64,000 nt of DNA from Morchella semilibera (Eukaryota; Ascomycota; Pezizomycetes; Pezizales; Morchellaceae), in the NCBI GenBank assembly GCA_009192285.1, contig CM018608.1, forward strand, positions 886,201-950,200, written 5' to 3'. A program made the position numbers and the translations under genes. Position 1 is the stretch's first letter. Every line of letters begins with the position of its first letter. Of this stretch, positions 47,454 through 60,881 are shown piece after piece. The notes beneath the pieces were generated by a model. That model had not been told where the DNA came from. It made no database searches and saw nothing but the letters and a program-made list of their open reading frames with translations.

Positions 47454-50400
47454 GTAGAGTTCTCGAGTCCGATCGCGGATATCGTATCTTACCCATCGCC
47501 AACGGCTCTGGCGTCGATGTCATGTCATCAAAAATCCGAATTAAGCCCCGCCCACAATACACATATCTACACCGACAGGGCCCAACGACCAATAATGCGG
47601 GGAGAGATCTATCTACCTGGTGAGACCCAAGTCTTACATACCTTACCTTACAGCGGGAGGGTTCGACCGGGCTGGCATCGTGATCCGCAATCAAGATTTA
47701 CTCTTCGCTACCTGGACGGATCAGGTGGTTGAGGGGTGACGTTACCAGTAAAGGTTCTTTCATTCTTTTTTTTTGTGCGTGGCTCTTTGGGGGCGCCATC
47801 GTTGGCGAGAATCAGATGAATGTGCGGAGAGGACATGCAGAGAGATCTGGAGAGAGGTGGTGGGGGTGGGGGTGCTAAGCTAAGCCCCGACCTGCTCTGC
47901 CAGATGAGGATGCTCGTGGGAGTGAGGCTTAACGTCTCTCTCTGTGGATCACTCTCAAGCCCCCGAAATGTAAGATCTGGCCAGGTGGGTCTTTTCCTTT
48001 CTTTTCTTTTTTGCAGGCCAAGCACGAGATCTAGTTTAGGCGGATACTACACCCATGATCAAGATAATTGCGGACCCTGTAATCTGATAATGAAGATGGT
48101 GATTTATTTTGACTCTAGGTGACTTTTTTTATTATTTTTTTTACTTTTCTTTCTTCCAGCAATTGCACTTTTAGCGTTTTTTTTTTTTTTTCTTCTGTTG
48201 TGGAGTCATTCAGTGTCTCAATTTTGAAATTATTCAAGGAATTAGGGCTCATGTGGGAATACGTAGCATCAAAGGCAGTAGCCTAATTTGCGTGAATTAT
48301 ATGTATGGTCCAATGCAAAGCAAGTTTCTTTAGGGGTTGAGAAACTGCATTCTCGTATTTTTCTGTTTCGCTGCGGAGCCCAAGAGACATCTCGAGGCAG
48401 AGTAGAAACATGACAGCTGCTAATAGAGCAGAGCGTAGTAGGGTGGATGTGTGAGTGAGGGGAATGAGTTAGTGTATACGCATCAGACGTCGTTGGATCA
48501 CAGTTACATGATCACGATGATACTGGTGCAATATCCCTTCAATCATTCCCACGACCCAATCATGGCCCGCCATTCCCACTGCCGACTTCTCCAGTGCCAC
48601 AAGCAGCCCCTACTTACTAGCCATCCATCTCTGCTGCTGCCGCACAACAACAAAAGGGATCTGCCAAGGGGAGCAAACCCAGCCTCAGTAAGAGCCAATT
48701 TACGGTAGGACCATTGTTAGGGGGGCCACACGACGACAACGATAGAGAATTTATTCGAGTACAGACGGTACATACATGTAAGTATGTAATAGTCAGCCAG
48801 CTTGCAGATACATACATGTACATGTACATGTAGATTTATTATAAGATCGGGTAAGGGAGAGCGAGTGGTGGTGATGATAAGGATGAACCAACAGCCCTAC
48901 AATATACATTTACCGTACCTACATGCAAGAACCTGGCTTCCGGAACATTCCTTCCCCCCCCCCTTCCCCCTAATCCACCACACCCCGTTGTAAGTTGATC
49001 GTACCATGACAGGAAAACTGCCTTCAGCCCTACGGGGCCAAGGAATTTCCCTACATACATACCTGCCGGCCTCGGGTGAGTCTGGGCGTAACCTTATTGT
49101 CTGTATGGCGGAATAATGGTGTACATGTAACAGGGGGGGGAGGAGGTGTAGGTACATACAGATACACATACAAGTGCCTACATGTAGTCCTTACGTTCCT
49201 TCTTCCTTGCATGGTCGATGCTGGCAGCTGGTAGCCTAAATTTCGCGGGTCCGAGGTGTTTCAAACAATAATCGGCGAACCTCTATCCGTTATCTGCTGT
49301 GCTAGCAGTTGAAATGGACACTTGAGGCCGTAAAGTGAATTAAAGGGGGGCCACGAGCTCACAGTGGATACAGATCACAATACCGTACATGTATGTTATG
49401 TGCAGTAATTATATACAAGTGCTACAATGATTAACTGATCATGAATAATCTCCTTAATTCTGCAGTATAGGGTACGTTATACATTGTAGATACAAACACA
49501 AATATTTCGTTATATACTCTAGGACTACAAACAAACTCATTTCGAATATTGTGTCATCGATCCTCTCCCATAGCCGGAGATTTGAAATCCTCAAACAAAA
49601 AAATAATAATAAAAGGTGCTACACTATCTGTTTCTGTTTTTGTTTCTGATATCCTTATCCCCCCCCCCCTCCCTCCTATCGCGACCGACGCCCCAGCAAT
49701 CTGTCCCACTTCCGGCACTGATTGGCGAACCACCTCCTCCCCTCTTGAGTATTCACCTACCGACCTCTACCATCGCCCGCCATTCACCGGCCCCCTCACA
49801 ATGCAGCCCTATCCGAATCCTGCATCATCTTGGTCATAAGGCTGGCTCGCACCCCCCCCCCCTCCCTGGATCCAACTCCTGCGCAGTACGCAGCGCAGAG
49901 TCATCAAAAATAAAACAAAAATCCCTCCGTTTAAATATCCTGCAGCATTTCGTCACAGCGGCGCGCTAGGTCGCATGTGGCGAGCTTCTAGAACAGAACA
50001 ATTGTGCAGGTGACCCCCCCACCCTGCAAGGGTATGGAGAGAACCCGGGAGTTCTGCATGTTCCTGCAGTTTCAACGCATCTGAGCGGTTTTTGCATTTT
50101 ACTCTACTTCTGGGTCAAGATAGGACAGAGTGTGCTCTTCTTCGTATGGATGGAGAGATTCACAGTGCGATGTGGCTACCCAGGCCTGCCTGTCATTGAA
50201 CATTACGTTCTGTCCTATTCCAGGAGTCACTCTAGCAAGCTGTAACCGTTGTTCCGTGGGTTACAGCTCAGCCGTCAAGTCACCTTCTCGTTCTGCCCAG
50301 TTTTACCCAGAGTACTTGAGTACCTACATGTAGGCCATGTAGTTAGGCAACACAAGGTCTGTACCGCCGGTTTACCACCTACCCTATGGTGACGGAGGAG

Positions 50401-52950
50401 GAGGAGGACGGCCCCAAACCGACTACATACATTCATGTATGTAGATACATGGAGTATTGAGGGTTTATTAGAGTTAGGGCTGAAGGAATGTATCGTGGGT
50501 TTTGGCATAGCCACGATCCCCCCCCCCCTCTCGAATTGATTCCCTGGGCCCAAAGGTAAAGCTCCGGAGGTAAACCCTAAAGCAGCTATCAACCTAACCC
50601 TGGCTAAATTTACCTGCATTTATGTAAACTACCCTGGGTACTAAAATTAGTCAACACTTCTGTGTGTGTGACATCGACTGTCTCGCAGACAGATTCAACC
50701 CTCCCCACCAATATATGCATTTAGGGTTATTGAGCCTCGTAGGGGCCGACAGAGCCTCATGGGGAAACCAGAGCCTCAAATTAAAGTAACACCTAGTAAA
50801 CCTTTTCAAAACAACTAAATCTTGTGCAGTTGGTCGATGATCAATTGAGCCAGAGGGTAATCGGCCAATAAAAACTACCGTAATTAACCCATGCAGAGTA
50901 TTTGCTCCTCCAATGCATGAAATTTGAAGTCGGAGAGTTTATGTGAATATTTTCGGAGTATCGTATCCTTAGCGAACGGGACGAGTCCGGTAGTGCCGAC
51001 AAAAGTGCAAAAAATAGCACTCGTATCTTGAATCTTGATATCCTGAGGGAAAGAGCCAAAACAAGTCTCTACCCTCTTTTTGTCTTCGTGGTTGGTGCAC
51101 AGACTGTATGTAGGCTCATGTAACGTCTATCGGTCAAACGCCTAAACCCTCGTGATGTCCAAGGGAACGCCAACCCCGAAAGGGAAGAGTAGAGATATTT
51201 CGGGGAAGTGCTATGCCCAAAACGTTAACAAATATAAAGGTACAGCCCCTCTTTGTCATCACACAACTGCCTTACGATGTCTTAACACTAGCTATTCTGG
51301 GGTTGAAATATACATGTCTTGGAACCTCAGGGTGTATATAGAGTAGGACACATGGACTCGCAGAGATGCGGCGCGACAAGCGACAAGGGTTTTTGAAAGC
51401 CTTCCGCATTGAAATAACTACGGAGCCTCCTCCGTAGCGGCTCTTTTGGGGCCTGGTCACACATCCACCGTACTGCACGCACGTTGTCGCATTCCTCCAT
51501 GAAACACACGATGCTATGGTGCCTCATAGGCTGTGCCAGATCGGTCCGCAATAATCATCGGATGGAGAGTATGGTTTAGTGCCAGATATATCGCACCGTA
51601 CCGGTTCGGTGTAGCGCAAAAGAATGAAGTTAGAGTAGCAACAAGGCAATCCCAATATCAACAGATTAGGGGCAAGTAAACTGCCGTCAAGAGTCTTTTC
51701 GGGCGATAGCAAATGCTGGCATGACTTGTTTGGTAGGAGTTTAATTTATGTAACATTCCATTCAAGTACATCGCAACTACCAATTGTCGACTATCGTGGG
51801 AATGTTTCCCCTCCACTCTATTTACGAGTCTATGCACGCATAGATTCATTGCAGCGCAATAGATGCGGGGGTAGGGTTGCTGTATAGGTTAGCTTGCTCT
51901 CTTGTGAGCTTCCCTTTGGGTTCCGTGTACCAAATTGAAATGTAGTTATGCGGGTATTGGGGGGTGCGATCAATTCCATTGAGATCTACGCACACAGGGT
52001 ACCCTAACTCGCTTCACTTATGCAGTTAGACTATGTAAATGAATCTCAATCTCGGGGGTTCCGGGAGGAGCAGAAACACTTCACTTCTTGTTTTTTCCCC
52101 GCCCTTTCGGCAAAGGCCACCATGGATCGATGCGCTTACACTTCCGATTTGGGGGAGGGTGATATCTTTATTTTGACAGGGGATGTTTCCCGCTACATAA
52201 GGCTGATAGCCCGAGTGTGGTGGTGGTGGTAGTGGTGATTCAGCAGTTGGTTGGTCAATTTGGTTACATGCTGCTGTGCCCTATGCAGCACTACCACTGC
52301 TGTTGTTGCTGGATAAATCGAAGAACAGTCATTCATCAAGACCAGCAGGGATGATGCTCGCCGTGATAATGGGCTCTCTAGTGCCACTGTCGGTTCGCAT
52401 TAACTAGATTGTTTGCGCCGCAATCGAGATCGCTTGCAATGACGTCTGACCTCTGGCGTACTATGGATAGTAGGTTAGTAGATGGATATTATAGAGATCA
52501 ATCAATTAAATTTGGGGAGTAGTACACGGGAGGGAATATATACGGAATGTTCAAACAAAGGGAGAAAATGAGGAAACTACATGTACATGTATGTACTGTG
52601 GCTACAGCGTGTCAGAGCTTAAAGTTGAGTTGAGTTGACAGCCAGCAGACAGGAGTTGGGCATCACAAATTAACAACAGAGCTGCAAAATACGAGGAGAT
52701 TGAATATAGACACGGTACACAATGAACAAGTTGCCCAAATATCGCTTCCGTTCCATATTGTGCCACATTCACTGCTTTTTTGCGTTGCGTTTCCCTGATG
52801 CTTGCGATGAACTGTTTTTTCTCTGGCCGGTCCTTCTTGTGCCACATAACTTGAGCCGCCGTGGATCTTTTAACGAGCCCCTCCCCATCCCCCCCCTCCT
52901 CTAGACCGTACCTACATGTACATCTATAACTAAATTACTTAATTGCAAGG

Positions 52951-52986
52951 CATTTTAGGGTCCCCCGTTCGACATTCCCTAAAATG
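52951..52986. repeat. Perfect 10-bp inverted repeat, CATTTTAGGG stem
   Basis: CATTTTAGGG at 52951-52960 is perfectly mirrored by CCCTAAAATG at 52977-52986 with a 16-base loop. It is an isolated hairpin in non-coding DNA. Its role is unknown and it may be a remnant of an inverted-repeat element. Confidence 0.5.
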
Positions 52987-54601
52987 ATAGGGCATACAAT
53001 GCAAATGCAACCGGCAACCCTCGTACGAGTAACATATGTAGGTTATGGGTTCGGGTCGCGGTCGTGGGTTGTTGGTTGTGTGTGCCCAGGCGATGCATGA
53101 TTTTTGACATGGGGGAGAGGCGCACTCTCTCTCTCGCTCAAAGTTGCCTGCCGACTGTTGCTATTCTTATCACTAGGCAGTTAGCAACACAAGACATCGC
53201 TTGATCGGATCCCGATGCTTAACCCAAACCGAACTCGGGGTCTAAGTTAAGTAAAGAGTAAAGAAAGGGCACTACGTATTATACAGTTATGTACTTGTAA
53301 CCTAGTTCCTGTACGGCGTCCTAAAAATTATCTACGGAAGGCGCTCGGGGAAGATTCGTTTTTTTTTTCCCTTAACCCGCATCTTCACAGTGCAACTCTA
53401 TTTGGATTTGCCCTTTTGGGGAATTAAAATAGCTAAAACTAATTTGTTTATTTCGGGCGATTTCAATCATGAGTGTGATCGGGATTAAGAAAGAAAAAAA
53501 ATAGGTAGCAAAGGGGAAGGGAATTTTGCGCGCAAATGGCTTTTTTCAGCTCCTGATAATAGCTGAAGCCCATACTCCCTAAATTGAAATCATGATGCAT
53601 AGTAGCGCCAGCAGCCACCTGCTATGTATATGAGAGGAATATCATCGGAATTAGGGCTGGGGGGGTGTAAACTAAGTACGAAGGTAAATAGATAATCCGA
53701 TCACCCTCGGCCTCGCAATGAATAATCAAGGTCCCATCGTCATCAAAGCGCGACTCGTGCTTTCGAGTGATGTAGTAGGTAAGTCGGTCCTCGAGTTATG
53801 TAACGCTCGTGCACGGGCATTATAGTACTGACTATCAGTGACGAGGAGAGAGAGAGAGAGAGTATGTAGGGTCTGTCATGTACATAGGATACCCCTCTAC
53901 CAACTATACCCTCTAGCAGCCCTACGTACATGTGGCTGTAAAAGCCTCCTACGTTTGCTATTTTTCCCACTCCCTCAAACAACCTACATTAACATGGCAG
54001 CCGTTAACTCCGCCAGGCTCCAGAAATGGATGGCACCCTGGCCTTAGTTCCAGTGGTCTGCGGTGAAATAAACACAAAAGCCTCTCAACCAATGGGAGGC
54101 GCCCCAGTACCCTAACAGAGGTCTAAAAATGAATTTCGAAAAGAAAAAAAAAGAAAACAGGGGATGTAAGGTGCTTGGTCAGGAGAAAGAACATGGGTTG
54201 CCAGTCGATGCCCAAATGTGGCGACGTGCATCCCTCTCTCCACACACCCCCTTCTGCAGGACTTGCAGTTCCAGCCTTACTCCCGAAAGAACAAGCACAG
54301 AACATTCTTTGCGCTCAATTTTGCCAAAGCACCGGGTGACACAGGAGGATTAGATGGGTGGTGCTTGGTGTGGGTGTGGTGGAGTGGAGGGGTGTGCTGC
54401 GTTGCTTGCTAAACCAGTTAGGTGTTGTAGCTAAATCGTGAGTACTTATAGTTGTGGTCTTTCTCACATTCTGGTCTGGATATCTCATTATTCCTTCCGT
54501 CCAAGCTTTACTACTACTACCACTACTACTACTTCAACTAGCAGTATAGCATCTACTCATCCCTCAACACCATCTCAAATCGCTCAGAACTGCTCCTGAG
54601 A

Positions 54602-54610
54602 GATATATAA
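54602..54610 (+). promoter_or_regulatory. Candidate TATA box of the bZIP gene
   Basis: GATATATAAG lies about 135 nt upstream of the ATG at 54741, preceded by a CT-rich and CTA-repeat stretch (about 54500-54545). The distance would leave a leader of about 100 nt. Confidence 0.4.
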
Positions 54611-54740
54611 GTCAAGAGAATTAGAATATATATAACTCCAATCTCACATAAGTTTCTTCGGGAATCAACTTTCACAGATCTTAGTATCACACCTTCCTAC
54701 ACGACACCTATCAGAATCTCATACGTTCCAAAAAACCAAT

Positions 54741-55701
54741 ATGAACCATCAAGCCCACCGATATAACTTTTCCGCTCCCATAATGTCCTCGATGGCCCCC
54801 ATCGAAAACACAAATCAATATACCACCAGACAGACACCCAGGGTATCAAGCTCAACAACCGAGTTCAGAGGCAGCACAAACCCGGATGAGGACTGGACAA
54901 AGATCTCAGATCTCGCTGAGCGCAGAAGGATACAGAACCGCATTGCCCAGCGCAACTACCGCAAGAAGTTGAAGCGCCGTCTCGAAGACCTTGAGCGCAG
55001 AGCTGCTTCCCGCTCCATCTCGCCCAACGGTGAAGATACAGATGGCCGCTCCACTCGCGAGTCCTCAGCTGAGCATGCGCTGGCTTCCCCCCCACCACCT
55101 ACAGGTCTTATGGACAACAGAGAGCACGACCACAGGGGCGCCTACCTCCCGCCTTTGACCTACACTACCCCCTCCTCACCATACTCAACGCAGTACAGGA
55201 GCGCCGCTAGCAGCAACAACTCAAATTCATACTCATCGTCGTCGCCGACACCTTACTACCCTTCTGCAGCCGGTATCTCGAGTGAGCCTTCACTAGACTA
55301 CCACTCATCAAATAACCAGTACATTTACTCATCGTACTCATCGGCGCCTACGATGGGCTCAGTCGTGGATACAACTTGCAGTGTGGATCAGTCATATCTC
55401 CCACTACCATCAACAAAGATCTCATCTACCTACCTCAACGACTACATGACCCCAAAATCAAGCTCAATGTGCTTCGATGAAACAACCATGAGCCAGTTCT
55501 CGCTCAGTTACGCGGGTCTTGCTGGTAAGAATAATCCCCCAGGTCTTGGATTGACTCTTGAAAAATGACTAACAAGCATTTCTAGAATCTCCAGATCCAT
55601 CATTCTTCTCTACCCAGTACTACTACGATGACCACTCAAGTCCTGCGCATTCACATGCCTCCAATTCGCCCCCACTCATGATCAAGCAAGAGCATTTGTA
55701 A
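54741..55701 (+). CDS. bZIP transcription factor (Yap-like basic region, short zipper), 299 aa
   Basis: Nuclear DNA-binding protein; targets unknown. Exons 54741-55524 and 55586-55701, with a 61-nt intron (GTAAGA...TTCTAG, branch GACTAAC). The exon phases give 300 codons. The basic region lies at residues 60-80 and contains N-R-I-A-Q-R-N-Y-R (66-74), the Yap/AP-1-like fungal signature with Tyr in place of the usual Phe. The adjoining zipper is short: only L77, L81 and L84 appear before the chain breaks into Ser/Pro/Tyr-rich sequence. The rest of the protein is low-complexity Ser/Tyr/Asn/Pro and ends M-I-K-Q-E-H-L. The tail has none of the Cys-rich domains of redox-sensing Yap1. An alternative start at Met15 or Met18 is possible. 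The bZIP call is sure; the orthologue is not. Confidence 0.88.
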
Positions 55702-55737
55702 CCATATCATTAGCATCGCCATTCCTTTATCTTGTCT

Positions 55738-55793
55738 TACTACTACTACTACTACTACTCCTACTACTACTACTACTACTACTCTACTTTATA
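55738..55793 (+). repeat. TAC trinucleotide microsatellite
   Basis: About 18 tandem TAC units with one interruption, lying just downstream of the bZIP stop codon, probably in its 3' untranslated region. Confidence 0.85.
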
Positions 55794-56363
55794 GAAACTT
55801 TTCCTTGCCAAGGGGTGGTGACGGTGTTATTTCCTTAATTTTTATTGTTTTATGGTGTTTTTCTTGCTTGATGGTTACGCAGCGCTATACAGGACGGGGA
55901 GTACGAATTCATTTTGTGGGTTGATTGGGTTTCTTTTTTGGCACTGGGGGGAGGGGTTAACATTTAGAGATGGGACATTGTACACCAGCTCGAACGAAGG
56001 ATGATTGATTTTATGCATGAACGGCGGTAGACTACGATTTGCAGCGATGGGAGTTTTTACTGGAGTATTATGGGATTTTTTTTTTATATTATCATTCTCT
56101 ACTTTTTCTCCCCTATCAAGATAACCTCTTGTTTTTTCAATACTCCTTTTCAGGGTTTTCCGTTTTTTGTTCGATCGCGCGCGCGGGGGGGTGGTGGAGG
56201 GACGCTGAGGCTGGAAAAGAGCTACATTGTAGCTATCTGGTAGCTAGGCCAGGCGAGCATGTACGGTAGAAGCAGATCGGATCAGTTACCCACAATATTT
56301 TCGTGGTGAAATGCGAAAAAAACACCTTTTCAGAAAGGGAAATCTAAAAACTATATTTGGAAA

Positions 56364-56397
<34 letters not shown>

Positions 56398-58890
56398 CGT
56401 TGCCTTGGGCCCTATTGTGGGGAGGGGGTATTTACAAGAAGTGCTGTGTGATATGTTCTTCTCGATGACCCCAGTCCTGGTGTAACTCCTATGTACTTTT
56501 TAGGTGCTCATGTAGTATGTAGTACCCACCTAGTTTAGTGGTACAGAGAGCTAGTTACATGAAAAGTAGTTGGTGGGAACGGCCGGTCCCGATGCGATAC
56601 GATACGATGGATGGGAGAGCTAAGTAGGTTTTTTTAGTTTCATCCCTTTTATTTTTATTATTCTCTTTTTTAAAAGAGGGGAACATTTTGATTTAGGATC
56701 TGTATATTGCTTCTTTTCTTTTTAATTGGGATTTTCTTTTTTGTCCATTCTGGATATCCGGATGTCGTCGGATCACGCATCGGCCAGCCAGCTGGGATAT
56801 CGATACCATCCCATATGCTCTTTCCTGCTTGTTCGCTGTGCTAGTTGGGCATTTGATATAATATCGATATAACCTGCATGTACGTTTCTGATCTTTTGAT
56901 CATATAGGTGGTGCTAATTATTTAACCCCAGATTCATGGACCGCCGTATATAGCGGAAACCTTTCCCTATTCTAGAATCAATATATATATATATACCACC
57001 CACCCAACCAGGCTAAATGCCCCCAAGAGTATGTGATGTGATGTGATGTATGTATGTATGCAGAGCCTCCTCATCTTTTCCTCCACGTTGATCCATATAG
57101 TAGAGTTAAGTAACCTTTTTCCGGATCACCCGCCATAAGCATCGATATGTGGAGAGGGAGCGAGATCTGGGATATCGAGTAGAGTAAAAAGTAATCGGGC
57201 GGAGAAACAATGATGCAGACATGGGGGGATGGGGCTCCCGGCCGCCCCAGTATGGTTTGTTGTATTCCCCCGTCCCGCGTAGATATACGAAAGAGCCGCG
57301 CCGCGTGCTGGGATCATATTAGTTATCCTTGACTGACTGATTCATGATGTTTGTGAGAGGGAGGGGGGGAGGGGTTACTGTTGTCGAGCGAGCATGAATG
57401 AGCTCATGGGAATAGGGTCATCAGTCGAGCCTTTCAAACACACATACGAAGGGTACACACGGGTTCGGACAGATGTATAAGTTACCGTATATTTGGAATT
57501 GATAGAGAGGGAGCCGACAGGGAGGGGGGGGGGGGGAGGACGGAGGGGGCTGCTTGCTTCGGTTCCACGAATTTGCCTTGAAGTTGCGCTTCGGGAACTA
57601 GCAGATGGCAATGGGCCTGCCTGCACCCTTTTTTTTTTTTTTTTTTCCTTTCTCACTCGAGAGAGGAGAAGTGTGTAGTTTTTCTTTTCTTTTCTTTTCT
57701 GTTTAACAGATCTGCAAGCAGAGTTCAGTGTGCGCATGGCGATGTTAGTTAGCCCTAGGCAACATGTATCATAAAGCATCAATACCCACCATCCTCCCCC
57801 CCTCCCCCTCCGCTCTCCGTCCGATCCCTGAACAAACAATCCATCTGCCTGACCTTCATCCCTTGGATTCCCCCATACACTAGAGCAGGTATTGGGGAGG
57901 GGAAAAGAAAAGAAAAGATCAAGGAAGAGAGATCATATCACTCCCATCATCATCACTCAATTTCTCAGCCCTATCGGGGAGCCGCAACGTACCCAAGTAT
58001 GTACCCTACGTAAATGTAGGCACTCCCCCATGTTGGAGTAGATTAGGGTAGAGAGTTGATTGAGGCTTAGACAACCCTTCCCCCCTCGATATATGCTACA
58101 TACATGTAAGTATACATACGTAACCACCAAATTCGTCGTGGGCTGCAGAACGCAATGCAGGTAGGGTTCGTTTTCGTTACTCAAATCAGAGAGTCGCGTG
58201 TTGGGTTTACACCAATCGCCGGACACCACCTAAAAATTCGTTGCGGCTGGAGAGGTGAGTGAGTGGTAATGACTCACGGGTTCACGAGGGGGAAAGCTTG
58301 CAAATGGGGTGTGCATGTAGGTCCCTTCGTATATACCGTATTCACTGGGCCATGCCCCCCCCCCCATGCTATGTCTAACATCTAACAGAAACTGACTGAC
58401 ATACATACATCCGAGAATACCGGACCCCTTCGAGTCTACTCTAGCTCCTAGAGTACGCACGCACACATACTCACAACCGATACGGGCCCATAATACGGCC
58501 GGACTCGTGAAGAGCATGTACCAGGTAGAGTATTTGCACCACTTACCGTACGTACCGAGACGTTTACAAGCTTCCCAAGAAGGGGAACCTTTTCCACCCG
58601 AGAGACCCGGCATCAATAATTTGTCAAACGGTATTGCCGGAGCGATCCGCCAGACAGGATAGACAGGCCCGACTGGATGGATTTATAAGCCCTCTGGGAA
58701 TTAAGGGGATTAGATATTGGTACTGGTCTACTTTACCCCTGGCCTGTCTAGAATATACGGTCTGTTTGTGTACATCCTTCCTCCTCCTACTTCCTCCTTC
58801 TGATTCTATAGAAAACATTTGAAATATGTAGCTGAGAGCTAGTGCAGAAGCAATCGAAGTGTCCAGAATTTACTTCTATTGCCAGCCCAT

Positions 58891-58917
58891 ACACACGCAC
58901 ACACACACACACACACA
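58891..58917 (+). repeat. CA dinucleotide microsatellite
   Basis: About 13 AC units with one G interruption, in non-coding DNA. Confidence 0.85.
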
Positions 58918-60721
58918 TGCCCTATCCAGATATTGTGATGTATGCAATTACCTATCTGTGATGTTGCTGCCGAAAGAGTAATTAAGGCTACAAGAACTGG
59001 TTGAAATGGCCGCCTAACATAAATCATAACCTCAAGAGCGAGTTTGTTTCGAGCTTTCGAACTGCGCACATCCAGAGAAAGAAGAAGGAAAAAAAGGGAG
59101 GAGGAAAAAAAAAGAAAAAGGAAAAAAAAAAGGGTGCTATCCGAGTTCCTGGCACATGCTCGGATCTACAGCTGATGTTTTATCTATGGCGCACGAAATG
59201 TGGGGATGGGATGCGTGTTGTCGCAGATACCGTGCGTTGTTAATTGGTCGACGGCCGATATGGTGCAATGACAATTTCAAGTCACGGGAATTGTCTCCCA
59301 AGGCCTGTGCTTGGGTTGGGTATCAATTATCAACTCCCATATATCCCACCATAAACGGCTATCGCCATGACCTATCCATTCCCAGTGCAATGTCTGTTGC
59401 ACATGCCCCATGTTACTGATTACTCCACTGGGTCTCCCGGCGAGTAATCATCCCGACCAAATCCCAAATAATTGGTTTACAGAGAAAGCGATTTTCGCTG
59501 GGAAATTTCGATTCCCCAGACCCGGACATCGGATCCGATTTCTGATCTACGCGCGGTTTAATAAATTGCGAGAAATTAAATATCTCTATAGTTGAGTAGT
59601 ATATACATGTTAGTATAAAGTAGTTCATCCGTATACTTTAAAGCGCTGAATAACTTGCATGTGCTTAGAGTAGATACCTAGAGGTCCTATTACGTACGGA
59701 TGCTGATAAGGGCCCGGCGATGGATGGATCGACAGGGTCGGCATAGATATTTGGTAAGTTTCGATTTTGGTTTGACACATAAAACCGAGTGACTTGAAAT
59801 GATTCAGAAGATCGTATTCTCCATTAAAGATAATTAATGCTCAAGCGTGTATTAAAAGAGGGCTAATCATTGAGTGGTATTGAGAACCAATTCGCCCATA
59901 ATATTGTGCGTGTGCGGGTTTCGGGAGTTTCTAAGGTTTAACAATTCTATAACGTCGTATGTCCAACCAGTCGTAAATGTTTGACGGAAACGCACTGCCT
60001 CTGTTGCGTTTGACCCTATTGAATACACTAGTACTCAATATTACAGGCTTTTCATACCATATCGTGGCGTTGAAACTCAGCTCCGGATCAGGCCTGGAGC
60101 CCAGGGGCCTGGTATCCCCCCCCATAGCCCAGGCCTGAATCGCCATAAATACCATAGATACTAGATATGCCGAATATCACCTAGTATATGCCAACCTCTT
60201 TTCGCTAATTGAAACCTGTTGGTCCGACCCCGCAATTTTCCCCTTAGCTGCAGGTTCAGTGGTCTGATAAGGCAAAATCTAACGCCAGTCGAGAGAGGCG
60301 CAGCGCAAAGATTAACAGGAGACGTTACCAACACGTTACGTGATCAAGTGGCAAATATATATAAGGTTCCACCACTCCCTACTAGGAACCCATGCATGAA
60401 TACCCGGTAAATGATATGTAGGTATATTATAAATAGCGTAACTAGGGTAGATATTTGTGGGTGCTCCGAGTGATAATGAATGACCAAACACAGCAAAGAT
60501 TAGTTTGTGTCATATAGAAAGTCGTCTCTAAAAAGATTGTGGAAATTAGTAATGTCTAGATGTTACAACCGCTTTATCTTGGTAAAATGTACTCTCCGCG
60601 AGGAGGTATGGTCTAACGATAATTCCGAGTGATATTATGTGATCTAATTTATCGCCTTGTTGTTTATGTTTTTTTTTCTTTTTTTTTTGTTTATTTCATT
60701 AATTACATCCAGCCCTTGGGC

Positions 60722-60881
60722 TACCGCAAAAACTGGCCTCAGTGGCCGGTCACACAAGACGTCGAAGTTACCTTTTTAAGCCTGTATGAGCGAAAATTAG
60801 GGGGCGTATTCAAGACAAATAGCTGAACAGGGGAATTCCAACGTCTTGTATCACCGGCCACTGAGGCCAGTTTTTGCAGTA
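60722..60881. mobile_element. TA-flanked TIR mini-element, about 156 bp
   Basis: Left CCGCAAAAACTGGCCTCAG then TGGCCGGT and CACAAGACGT is mirrored at the right end, with a few substitutions over about 45 bp. TA borders it at 60722-60723 and 60880-60881. The core of about 65 bp has no open frame. No second copy was seen in the window. Confidence 0.75.

Larger units (their letters stand above)
42744..54740. other. Gene-poor spacer of about 12 kb
   Basis: One weak candidate frame (43442-43858) is listed separately; nothing else is supported. The DNA contains a TAAA tandem tract at 43175-43200, a poly(C) tract at 44436-44450, a poly(T) run near 45189-45204, short tandem ATCAATCATCAT units at 45880-45925, GGTA/TACC repeats at 47115-47175, a diverged 92-bp tandem duplication at 47271-47453, clustered TACATGTA at 48813-48832 and a perfect ten-base hairpin at 52951-52986. 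The last 150 bases before 54741 are the bZIP promoter. Confidence 0.45.

Noticed and set aside
53190-53260. Possible 5S rRNA-like segment
   Set aside because: A few words (GATGCTTAACCC, CTCGGGGTC) recall 5S rRNA, but the order and length do not fit and the internal control regions are missing.
57375-57839. 154-codon minus-strand frame with Lys and Pro runs
   Set aside because: It is driven by poly(T) and poly(G) tracts read in reverse; no motif.
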